DNA of 64,000 bases from Basilea psittacipulmonis DSM 24701 (lineage in GTDB: Bacteria; Pseudomonadota; Gammaproteobacteria; Burkholderiales; Burkholderiaceae_B), in contig NZ_CP009238.1 in assembly GCF_000743945.1 (NCBI RefSeq), forward strand, positions 744,001 through 808,000. Direction: 5' to 3'. The position numbers and the translations under genes were made by a program. The notes under the pieces were generated by a model. That model had not been told where the DNA came from. It saw nothing but the letters and a program-made list of their open reading frames with translations, and searched no databases. This document shows positions 18,216-25,499 of this stretch, piece by piece. How positions within the stretch are numbered: position 1 is the stretch's first letter; each line of letters opens with the position of its first letter.

Positions 18216-18667
18216 AACCATCCAGATCACCTAAACGCAGTGCACGCCGAGTAGCTAGGATATTGGCGATTCAGGCTATTTATGCGTATCTTGTGAGTGA
18301 TGATGACGCTTTGTCTGTTGAAGATTTGTACGATATTGTTGCACAAGATAGTGATGAAAACTACGAGCATGCTGATCGCGAGTTCTTACAAAAGTTGATT
18401 TACGGGGTATATCAGCATGCAGGTGAGTTAAGAGAGAAGTTTGCTCCTTATATCGAACGTCCTGTTGCTGAATTATCGCCTGTTGAACACGCTATCTTGC
18501 TATTGGCTAGTTATGAGTTTGTTTATAACTTAGAAACGCCGTATCGTGTGATTATCAATGAAGCGATTGAATTGGCCAAAGAACTGGGTGGGACAGATGG
18601 TTTTAAATTTATCAATGGTGTATTAGATAAATTAGCCGCGGATGTACGTAAGGTTGAAATAGAATAA
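18212..18667 (+). CDS. nusB: Transcription antitermination protein NusB
   Basis: NusB pairs with S10 (NusE) on boxA RNA to prevent premature termination in rRNA operons. The 151-residue all-helical protein has [16 protein letters not shown] near the N-terminus, [22 protein letters not shown] and the C-terminal [28 protein letters not shown], the most conserved family block. It overlaps the ribH stop and sits before thiL, a widespread ribH-nusB-thiL order. Confidence 0.95.
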   Translation: MKPSRSPKRSARRVARILAIQAIYAYLVSDDDALSVEDLYDIVAQDSDENYEHADREFLQKLIYGVYQHAGELREKFAPYIERPVAELSPVEHAILLLASYEFVYNLETPYRVIINEAIELAKELGGTDGFKFINGVLDKLAADVRKVEIE

Positions 18668-18670
18668 TCT

Positions 18671-19600
18671 ATGGGTGAGTTTGATCTAATCCAGAAGTAT
18701 TTTACCCATCCCAGTGATAGTGTTTTATTAGGTGTAGGGGATGATTGTGCCATATTAGATCAAGCAAAACCCTCGTCCTATCTAGCAAGTAGTACCGATC
18801 TTCTTATTGAGGGTCGGCATTTTTTTTCTGATGTTTCGCCTTATCGTTTAGGAATAAAGTCCTTAGCCGTGAATCTGTCTGATTTGGCGGCAATGGGTGC
18901 CACACCAGCTGGTTGCTTACTAGGGTTATCTTTACCAGAAATCAAAGAAGACTGGTTAAAAGATTTCTCTCAAGGTTTTATGCAAATGAGTAAGCAATAC
19001 GCTTGTCCTTTGATTGGGGGCGACACGACTCGTTCAAGTCCCAATGGCGGTATCGGTATTTCCGTGACGGTAATGGGATGGGTTGAAAAACCTTTTTTGA
19101 CACGTAATCAAGCTTGCTTGGGTGATGAAATATGGGTGTCTGGAAAATTAGGACAAGCCCATGTCGCTTTAAAAATATTACAACAAGATCCGCGTTTTCC
19201 TGAATCGTTATTGTCTTTTTGCCGTGATGCACTTGAGATGCCTGTGCCTAAAGTAGCGTTGGGACAGGCTTTGCGAGGCCACGCTCATGCGGTGATCGAT
19301 ATATCAGATGGCTTGGCTCAAGATTTAGGACATATTCTAAACGCAAGCAAAGTGGGTGCAAATCTTTATTTTCAACGCATCCCATTTGATGATCGCCTAA
19401 AAGTACTTTCTACTCAAGCCTTGCATGAGGCTATTTTTGAGGGAGGAGATGTTTACGAACTATGTATCACCGCCCCAAAAAGTGAACACCACTATATGGC
19501 TTCATTAGGGTTAAGTTGTATTGGTGAGATTGTGGCTCAAGATCAGGGATTATGTTTGGATGGACATCCTTTGAACGCTCAAGGATTTCAACATTTCTAA
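18671..19600 (+). CDS. thiL: Thiamine-monophosphate kinase
   Basis: ThiL phosphorylates thiamine monophosphate to the active cofactor TPP. The 309-residue protein begins GEFDLIQKYF and has GVGDDCAIL, the metal-binding SSTDLLIEGRHF, KSLAVNLSDLAAMGATP, PLIGGDTTRS and the C-terminal VIDISDGLAQDLGHIL, all matching the ThiL/PurM-like fold. Start three bases after nusB. It makes TPP, the ligand that would control thiC through the riboswitch at about 38.2 kb. Confidence 0.95.
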   Translation: MGEFDLIQKYFTHPSDSVLLGVGDDCAILDQAKPSSYLASSTDLLIEGRHFFSDVSPYRLGIKSLAVNLSDLAAMGATPAGCLLGLSLPEIKEDWLKDFSQGFMQMSKQYACPLIGGDTTRSSPNGGIGISVTVMGWVEKPFLTRNQACLGDEIWVSGKLGQAHVALKILQQDPRFPESLLSFCRDALEMPVPKVALGQALRGHAHAVIDISDGLAQDLGHILNASKVGANLYFQRIPFDDRLKVLSTQALHEAIFEGGDVYELCITAPKSEHHYMASLGLSCIGEIVAQDQGLCLDGHPLNAQGFQHF

Positions 19601-19610
19601 CGGTCATATT

Positions 19611-20132
19611 ATGGTTAATTTTGTACAAAGAACAAAGAAAAAATCAATAAATTGGCCCTCGTTAAAGTGGGTGTTTGCTGATATTCATCGTTGTTTAGCG
19701 TTCGGTTGTGGTTCAGGTTGGTTAAAACCAGCATCGGGTACTTGGGGAACTGTTTTCGGTGCCTTAATATCTGTGCCATTTGTTGAGTATCTTCCCGTTT
19801 GGCTTCAAATCGTTGTCCTTGTTTTGGCTTATGGTTACGGGATTTATATTTGTCAACGTGTCAGCCAAGAACTGGGCGTACACGATCACGGTGGCATTGT
19901 TTGGGATGAGATCGTCGCTATCGCATTCGTGTATGCCTTGATGCCCTTACAAAATATTTGGTTTTTTATTTTGGGATTTCTGTTCTTTCGTATCTTTGAT
20001 GTGATAAAACCGTTTCCCATTCGTCAAATAGATGCAAAGCTTCATTCTGGACAGGCCATTATGTTGGATGACTTATTGGCAGGTATTTACACGCTTATCG
20101 TTTTGTATCTCATTAAATATTTTTGCTTATGA
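19611..20132 (+). CDS. pgpA: Phosphatidylglycerophosphatase A
   Basis: PgpA dephosphorylates phosphatidylglycerophosphate to phosphatidylglycerol in the inner membrane. The 173-residue protein has AFGCGSGWLKPASGTWGT, three to four hydrophobic helices, the acidic motif VWDEIVAIAF and RIFDVIKPFPIRQID followed by DDLLAGIYT, all family hallmarks. It overlaps pncC by four bases; thiL-pgpA-pncC is a common cluster. Confidence 0.95.
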   Translation: MVNFVQRTKKKSINWPSLKWVFADIHRCLAFGCGSGWLKPASGTWGTVFGALISVPFVEYLPVWLQIVVLVLAYGYGIYICQRVSQELGVHDHGGIVWDEIVAIAFVYALMPLQNIWFFILGFLFFRIFDVIKPFPIRQIDAKLHSGQAIMLDDLLAGIYTLIVLYLIKYFCL

Positions 20133-20632
20133 ATCAATTTTTAATACACCGCGAAGAACGTTTAAAAAAATTGTTCGATTGCTTGAAAACACGCCACTGG
20201 TGTGTGGGTACCGCAGAGTCTTGTACAGGAGGATTGTTGGCGGGTTTTATCACGTCCATGGCTGGTTCCAGTCAGGTATTTAGACAAGCGGTGGTGACTT
20301 ATAGTAATGAGTCTAAGCAAGTCTTATTATCGGTTGATGAAGCAGATTTGCGTAAGTATGGGGCCGTGAGTCAAGAAGTTGCCAGAGCCATGGCTAAAGG
20401 TGTATTGGTCTTGGATCCTAAAACAAATGTCGCCATTAGTACGACAGGGATTGCAGGACCAGATGGTGGGACCGACACTAAACCAGTTGGCTTGGTGTGT
20501 TTTGGTTTTGCTTGTGGTCAGACAGTGACTAGCTGTCAAAAAGTATTTTCAGGCGATCGAGCGTCTATACGTGAACAAGCGGTTGCCTTTGCGATAGATT
20601 ACGTATTAGAGAATCTTTTAAAATTAGATTAA
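20129..20632 (+). CDS. pncC: Nicotinamide-nucleotide amidohydrolase (CinA C-terminal family)
   Basis: PncC deamidates NMN to nicotinate mononucleotide in pyridine nucleotide salvage. The 167-residue protein is the stand-alone CinA C-terminal domain, with GTAESCTGGLLAGFIT (about residues 28-43), VVTYSNESKQVLL, GAVSQEVARAMAKG and STTGIAGPDGGTDTKPVGLV. ATG 20129 overlaps the pgpA stop (ATGA) and is preferred over the in-frame TTG at 20123. Confidence 0.93.
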   Translation: MNQFLIHREERLKKLFDCLKTRHWCVGTAESCTGGLLAGFITSMAGSSQVFRQAVVTYSNESKQVLLSVDEADLRKYGAVSQEVARAMAKGVLVLDPKTNVAISTTGIAGPDGGTDTKPVGLVCFGFACGQTVTSCQKVFSGDRASIREQAVAFAIDYVLENLLKLD

Positions 20633-20664
20633 AGCAAGTATTTAAAATATTCTTTGATGTTAAT

Positions 20665-20717
20665 AAGGTGGTTTTATTCTCATTAGAAGTTAGATAAAAT
20701 CACCTTTATTTATTTTT
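20665..20717 (+). terminator. Rho-independent terminator after pncC
   Basis: Stem AAGGTGGTTTTAT (20665-20677) pairs with ATAAAATCACCTT (20694-20706) with one G-T pair, followed by a T-rich tract to 20717. It would end the ribBX-to-pncC operon. Confidence 0.8.
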
Positions 20718-20798
20718 GTTTGATAGGTCTTTTAGTAGATAAGATTTATCAAAGTGCAATCGAATGGTCTTGTACTTTGGATGAAAAAAGGAAACTAA

Positions 20799-22034
20799 AT
20801 GTATTCAAGTTTATTAAAGTTTTTATCAAGTTATGGTTTTCAAGCAGGCGATTGGGAAGTGAATGCCATTATTTTTGGCTTAATTGTGCTGACCGTGATA
20901 TTGATTCACATCATTTTGCACGGTTTGATTTTTAGAATTATCATTGCCCAATTGAAAAAGTCGCCACGCCTGTTATTACAAGCTTTTGGAGATAAGTCTT
21001 TATTTAAAAATATTGCTTATTGCATTCAAAGTATGCTGTTGTCTATGCAGTTTCGTGTATGGCTGTTGGATGGCAGTTTAAAAGAAACCTTGATTTCTGT
21101 GAGTGACGTATTTGCCTTGTTTTTTGGCTTGATGGCACTGTTTTCTTTGCTTAATATTATTCAAAACTATATGTTGACGAATAATGTTGCCAAACAATTT
21201 CCAATTGGGGGTATTGTTCAAACCATTAAACTGATTTCATCATTAGCCTTAATCATTATTTTAATTTCTATGGTTCTTGGCAAGTCGCCTACCGTTTTGA
21301 TTAGTGGCTTAGGGGCGATGACAGCTGTTTTGATGTTGGTGTTTAAAGACCCTATTTTAGGTTTTGTGGCGGGTATCCAATTATCTGCAAATAATATGCT
21401 TCGTATTGGTGATTGGCTGGAGATGCCGAAATACCATGCTGATGGTTCTGTCGTGGATATTGGTTTAACAACGGTAAAAGTTCGAAATTGGGATAATACC
21501 ATTACGACCGTGCCTACTTACGCGTTGATTTCAGATTCTTTTAAAAACTGGCGTGCGATGAGTGAATCAGGCGGTCGTCGTATCAAACGTTCGATTTTTA
21601 TTGATACGAATAGTGTTCATTTTTTATCGCAAAAAGAAATTGAACATTTAAGTCAAAGTCGATTATTAACGCAGTATTTAACGGATCGTGTGGCGGAAGT
21701 CAAAGCGTTTAATGAACAAAATGAGATTACAACAGACAGTTATTTGAATGGGCGACATTTAACCAATATCGGTACTTTTCGTATTTATTTGGAAAACTAT
21801 TTGCGTAATAACCCCCAGATTCATAAAAATATGACGTTGATGGTTAGACAGTTGCAACCTACGGACAAAGGTATTCCAATGGAAATCTATTGTTTTACCA
21901 ATACGGTGGCATGGTTAGAGTATGAGGCGATTCAAGCAGATATTTTTGATCATATTTTTGCAGTCGCTCCTGAGTTTGGTATTAGCTTGTACCAAGCACC
22001 GAGTGGGCAGGATTTTAAAGCATTTGCTCGTTAA
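20799..22034 (+). CDS. YbdG-like mechanosensitive channel of the MscS superfamily
   Basis: The 411-residue protein has about five membrane helices in the first 185 residues, then the MscS pore and beta domain: LISGLGAMTAVLMLVFKDPILGFVAG, NMLRIGDWLEMP, VVDIGLTTVKVRNWDNTITTVPTYALISDSFKNW. The length and the NWR insert (FKNWRAMSESGGRRIKRSI) match the YbdG/MscM subgroup, low-conductance channels that respond to osmotic downshift. AAAAGGA lies shortly upstream of the ATG. It stands alone between two terminators. Confidence 0.88.
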   Translation: MYSSLLKFLSSYGFQAGDWEVNAIIFGLIVLTVILIHIILHGLIFRIIIAQLKKSPRLLLQAFGDKSLFKNIAYCIQSMLLSMQFRVWLLDGSLKETLISVSDVFALFFGLMALFSLLNIIQNYMLTNNVAKQFPIGGIVQTIKLISSLALIIILISMVLGKSPTVLISGLGAMTAVLMLVFKDPILGFVAGIQLSANNMLRIGDWLEMPKYHADGSVVDIGLTTVKVRNWDNTITTVPTYALISDSFKNWRAMSESGGRRIKRSIFIDTNSVHFLSQKEIEHLSQSRLLTQYLTDRVAEVKAFNEQNEITTDSYLNGRHLTNIGTFRIYLENYLRNNPQIHKNMTLMVRQLQPTDKGIPMEIYCFTNTVAWLEYEAIQADIFDHIFAVAPEFGISLYQAPSGQDFKAFAR

Positions 22035-22063
22035 TCTTTTTTGATATATAACTGTGACTAAAG

Positions 22064-22090
22064 GACGCTCAGCAACGAGCGTCTTTTTTT
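22064..22090 (+). terminator. Rho-independent terminator after the MscS-like gene
   Basis: Perfect 7-bp stem GACGCTC / GAGCGTC with a six-base loop, followed by seven Ts. Confidence 0.92.
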
Positions 22091-22417
22091 ATGCTTAGTC
22101 GATGTTGCCTGAGGGCAAGGCGGTGTCGAGGTGGTGATGGAGGTGGGGTGAGGATGATGTGATGGGAGGTGTTGAGTGTGGTTTGTTGATGGCGTGAGGT
22201 GTTTGGCTGATAAGAGGATTTAGGTGGGCCACAGGGGGGGGATGAGTAGTTCTGATTCTCTGGTATATGTACGGTCTGATATTTTTGTCATCGTGAGGGG
22301 ATGATAAGAAAAACTTTCATGGATAATAAAGCAATCGTCTGCGTGAGGACGTAAAAACATGGTAGGTAATCGGGAATAGTCATGTTAAATGTGTTCAAAA
22401 AAAGCGACAGAAATACA
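22091..22417. other. Gene-free stretch with strongly G-rich plus strand
   Basis: No gene is seen. From about 22100 to 22245 the plus strand is strikingly rich in G and poor in C, with recurring GGTGG, GGTGAGG and GGGAGG words and a run of seven or more Gs near 22235. The remainder to 22417 is ordinary AT-rich sequence. The skew differs from all surrounding DNA. Confidence 0.7.
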
Positions 22418-22462
22418 GCTGTACTTGAGAAAACAAAATCACAAGGTCTTATTTTTAGCGTT
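22418..22462 (+). repeat. 45-bp partial copy of the helicase gene interior
   Basis: Bases 22418-22462 match 22592-22636 inside the helicase gene at 43 of 45 positions (two transitions). The copy lies 23 bases before the helicase start, 174 bases from its source, and carries no complete reading frame. Confidence 0.9.
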
Positions 22463-22484
22463 GTTCAGACAACAAGGAACATAG

Positions 22485-24344
22485 ATGAGGTTAAATGAGG
22501 AACAAAGGGAAGCGGCTTACGCGGAAGATCAGAATGTTTTGGTGTTGGCAGGTGCAGGAACAGGAAAAACAACCGTATTGATTGAACGATTGCTGTACTT
22601 GAGAAAACAAAATCGCAAGGTTTTATTTTTAGCGTTTTCCGCAGAAGTGGCTCGAGAAATTCGAGAGAAAATTGCGAAACAAAATATTGAAGCGGATGTA
22701 TTTACCTTTCACGCCTTGTCATTGCATTTGTGTAAGACTCTGGATGATAGTCGTGATTTTCAGGTTACGACATCATCTGATTGGGAACAGGTCAGTGATA
22801 TCACTTGGCAGGTTTGCCAAGAACTCTGTGAAGATGATACCCAATGGGCTGAATTTTTGGATTTTTTGGAACATGAAGAAATTTATTATTCATTGCACGG
22901 GACGGCATGGCTACATCAAAGAGGTCTGGGCTTACTTAGTTTTCGTCAAGATGGGTTTCAAAGCATTGCAGATTTAAGGGTAGCGATTGCTTTGGAGCGA
23001 TTAAAGTGTCAATACGTTTACCGCCCATTAATCAAACCCTATCCTCACACGGCCTATGCTAGTTTTTATTTACCTGAACATGATTATTATTTGAATGTGA
23101 TGCAAGACAACGGCGAGTATCCTTTGACATCCGAGATATTTGAAGATTTGTCTTTAAACGTGCTTCATCTTCATCATGTAGATTTGGAGGCAATCGCTGA
23201 AAAAAAGATGGAACATATTACCTTTCCTAATCCTTATATTCAGTGTTTATCGGCTTTTGAGGGGGATGAGGAGCCAGTCTTTTCTTTTCATCAAAGAGTT
23301 CATCAGTTTGTACAAAGAATGTTGGACATCGTACCTGCATCGATAGAAAAAACCTTGCCAGATAGTCCGTTATGGCATATGCAGTATATAAAAAGATTGG
23401 TGGACAGGATTGCCCAAAAAGTGATATTAAATTGGACTGAAACAAATAAAATCACTTTTTTTCAGATGATTGAAGAGGCAAAAAAACTTATCATTAACAC
23501 GCAATATCAAGCAGATTGGGACGATATTTTAGTCGATGAGTTTCAGGATTTAACAGATCAACAATACACGTTGCTATCAACATTACGCAAGAATAAACCT
23601 AATCTGAATTTGTTTTGTGTGGGCGATGATTGGCAAGCGATTTATGAGTTTGCAGGTTCAAATTTAGCGTATATCTTAAAGTTCGAACAGTATTTTGGCC
23701 CTGTTTCACTGTATTATTTGACCCAGACATATCGATTTCATGAGTCTATTTCATATATTGCACAGGAATTTTTATTAAAAAATCCCAAACAAATTAATAA
23801 AAATCTACGAGCCAGAAAGAAAACAAAAGGGGAGTGTATTCGTGTATTTGCTCATCATATTCCCATGAAAAATATGATGAAATATCGGAAATGTGATGAA
23901 ACAGTCATGTTTTTAGCAAGGTGTCATGCGGATTTACCTCATGCAAAGATTCAGGAAAAATGGATGGAAAAATATCCCTTTGTACGTTTTATGACCATGC
24001 ATGCATCAAAAGGACTAGAGGCCGATCATGTGGTGTTATTGAATCTGGTAAAAGGTAATATGCCTTTGCAACGAGACTATATTAATGATTATTTTTTAGA
24101 CTGGATACATCCTAAAACGCCTTTGGATTTTCCGTTTGAGGATGAACGACGCTTGTTTTATGTCGCTTTAACACGAGCCAAAAAATACTTATGGTTACAA
24201 ACTGATTGGCATCAGCCATCAAATTTTCTAATGGAATTATTAGCGTTACCACAATCTGAAAGACACATACGATTTTATGGACATCAGGTAAAGAATTACT
24301 ATACTTTTCAAAAACTCAAACGACGTTCTTCACCCGTCTATTAA
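22485..24344 (+). CDS. UvrD/HelD-like superfamily 1 helicase
   Basis: The 619-residue protein has SF1A helicase motifs: Q-type LNEEQREAAY, motif I LAGAGTGKTT (about residues 21-30), Ia LAFSAEVAREI, motif II VDEFQD (about 350), motif III FCVGDDWQAIYEFAGS, motif IV QTYRF, motif V TMHASKGLEADHV and motif VI FYVALTRAKK. Motif spacing and the GDDWQAIYEFAG wording are closest to helicase IV (HelD) of E. coli, but the extra N-terminal domain of HelD is missing. It stands alone, framed by a partial self-duplication and a tandem repeat, and has no recognisable nuclease or defence partner, so it looks accessory. It is distinct from uvrD at 31.4 kb. Confidence 0.88.
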   Translation: MRLNEEQREAAYAEDQNVLVLAGAGTGKTTVLIERLLYLRKQNRKVLFLAFSAEVAREIREKIAKQNIEADVFTFHALSLHLCKTLDDSRDFQVTTSSDWEQVSDITWQVCQELCEDDTQWAEFLDFLEHEEIYYSLHGTAWLHQRGLGLLSFRQDGFQSIADLRVAIALERLKCQYVYRPLIKPYPHTAYASFYLPEHDYYLNVMQDNGEYPLTSEIFEDLSLNVLHLHHVDLEAIAEKKMEHITFPNPYIQCLSAFEGDEEPVFSFHQRVHQFVQRMLDIVPASIEKTLPDSPLWHMQYIKRLVDRIAQKVILNWTETNKITFFQMIEEAKKLIINTQYQADWDDILVDEFQDLTDQQYTLLSTLRKNKPNLNLFCVGDDWQAIYEFAGSNLAYILKFEQYFGPVSLYYLTQTYRFHESISYIAQEFLLKNPKQINKNLRARKKTKGECIRVFAHHIPMKNMMKYRKCDETVMFLARCHADLPHAKIQEKWMEKYPFVRFMTMHASKGLEADHVVLLNLVKGNMPLQRDYINDYFLDWIHPKTPLDFPFEDERRLFYVALTRAKKYLWLQTDWHQPSNFLMELLALPQSERHIRFYGHQVKNYYTFQKLKRRSSPVY

Positions 24345-24638
24345 AAAACAAGTAAGGCTTTATCCGTTTCTTGATAAGTCAGCACAGCAGTTGCCCAGTC
24401 GGCAGATCACCCGTCTATTAAAAAGCCGAAACACTAAGAGTAAGGTTTTATCTGTTTCTTGATAAGTCACCACAGCAGACATCCAGTCGGCAGATCGCCC
24501 GTCTATTAAAAAGCAAAAACACTAGGAGTAAGGTTTTATCCGTTTCTTGATAAGTCAGCACAGCAGTTGCCCAGTCGTCAGATCGCCCGTCTATTAAAAA
24601 GCCGAAACACTAAGAGTAAGGTTTTATCTGTTTCTTGA
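24331..24638. repeat. 88-bp tandem repeat starting in the helicase 3' end
   Basis: Four units begin at 24331, 24408, 24496 and 24584, each opening with C(A/G)CCCGTCTATTAAAAA. Units 2 and 3 are 88 bp; unit 1 is 77 bp with an internal deletion; unit 4 ends at about 24638. The first unit contains the last codons and stop (TAA) of the helicase gene, so the array is a multiplication of the gene's own 3' end and flank. Units differ by a few substitutions. No coding or CRISPR-like spacer structure is present. Confidence 0.9.
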
Positions 24639-24654
24639 AAAATAAAAACGATGG

Positions 24655-24700
24655 GTTATCAGCAACGATTACTTGTTTATCGTTTTGAAGTTGCTGATGA
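24655..24700. other. Inverted repeat after the 88-bp array
   Basis: ATCAGCAAC near 24659 and GTTGCTGAT near 24690 form a 9-bp stem around a loop of about 23 bases. It may be the 3' end structure of the convergent helicase or lipoprotein transcript; no T run is obvious. Confidence 0.4.
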
Positions 24701-24726
24701 CACACCGATATCAGATATTAGTGGAT

Positions 24727-24849
24727 TTAATTAAAGGTACCTGTTGGGGGTGGTAAATCTTTAGGGATAGCAGGACGGCCATCAGAAAAACAAGCGGAAA
24801 GGCCGAAACACAATGCTATAAGCGTTATAGAAAGAAATAGTTTTTTCAT
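24727..24849 (-). CDS. Small lipoprotein coupled to lspA
   Basis: A 40-residue frame begins with a classic lipoprotein signal: [20 protein letters not shown] (Lys-rich start, hydrophobic core, lipobox LSAC, Cys at residue 20). The mature part is only 21 residues, FSDGRPAIPKDLPPPTGTFN after the Cys, proline-rich. Its ATG overlaps the lspA stop (TAATG), so it is translationally coupled to the peptidase that would process it. The GxP-xP wording weakly recalls the short lipoproteins of the LptM/YifL type but is too short to assign. Clear signal peptide and coupling make a real gene likely. Confidence 0.75.
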   Translation of the reverse strand: MKKLFLSITLIALCFGLSACFSDGRPAIPKDLPPPTGTFN

Positions 24850-25499
24850 TACTTAACCTTTTTGCGAGAGAAAAATAATTCTTCAATAATTAATAGAATA
24901 ACACCGATGGTAATACAGCTATCAGCGAAGTTAAAAGCTGGGAAAAAGTATTCGTTCCAATAAACTAGTATAAAATCGATGACATAACCATGCAAGAAAC
25001 GATCGATAGCATTGCCTAAAGCACCAGCCATAATAAGGCTGTACGCGATGGCTCGCCATTTCGGCGTGCTTGGTTTATAGGTTAACACCCCTAGAATAAT
25101 GGATATGCCAACAGCCAAGATGAGAAAAAACCATCGTTGCCAGCCATCGTGATCTGATAGAAAACCAAACGCCGCCCCACGATTAAAAACCAGTGTCAAA
25201 TCAAAGACAGGTAAAATTTCTAATCGTTCACCATAGGTAAAACGAGAGAAAACAAGGGTTTTGCTGAGCTGATCGATAACGATTAAAAATAGGGCAAACA
25301 AAGAAAAATTAAAAAAACGCCAAGCCCTAACCGCTTTAACTAGGGGATGTGCATCTATTTCTTCTTGTGTCATGCTAATAGGCTGTCCATTAGCGTCTTT
25401 TGGGCGTGTGACAGCCTGCCAAAGAGGGGCTTCATGTTGAGTTGGGTTGGAGGAGGCGTGATGTCCACAACCTCCTTGGCAACCGCCATCCTTACGCAT
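24849..25499 (-). CDS. lspA: Lipoprotein signal peptidase (signal peptidase II)
   Basis: LspA cleaves prolipoproteins just before the lipid-modified Cys. The core has four membrane helices and both catalytic aspartates, in [16 protein letters not shown] and [11 protein letters not shown]. With ATG 25499 the product is 216 residues, about 50 longer than usual: a hydrophilic N-terminal extension contains CQGGCGHH (about residues 7-14), and the normal core starts near [12 protein letters not shown]. The ATG overlaps the ileS stop by eight bases; ileS-lspA is a conserved pair. A later start is possible but no better candidate with a ribosome-binding site is obvious. Confidence 0.93.
   Translation of the reverse strand: MRKDGGCQGGCGHHASSNPTQHEAPLWQAVTRPKDANGQPISMTQEEIDAHPLVKAVRAWRFFNFSLFALFLIVIDQLSKTLVFSRFTYGERLEILPVFDLTLVFNRGAAFGFLSDHDGWQRWFFLILAVGISIILGVLTYKPSTPKWRAIAYSLIMAGALGNAIDRFLHGYVIDFILVYWNEYFFPAFNFADSCITIGVILLIIEELFFSRKKVK

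Noticed and set aside
20720..20935. Short plus-strand frame overlapping the start of the MscS-like gene
   Set aside because: It runs out of frame into a clear channel gene with a good ribosome-binding site and has no features of its own.
24331..24638. CRISPR array
   Set aside because: Units abut directly at 88 bp with no short repeat/unique spacer alternation, and no cas genes are present.
24727..24849. Assigning the 40-residue lipoprotein to LptM/YifL
   Set aside because: The mature part is too short and lacks the full GxKGPLY-type motif; only the lipoprotein signal is secure.
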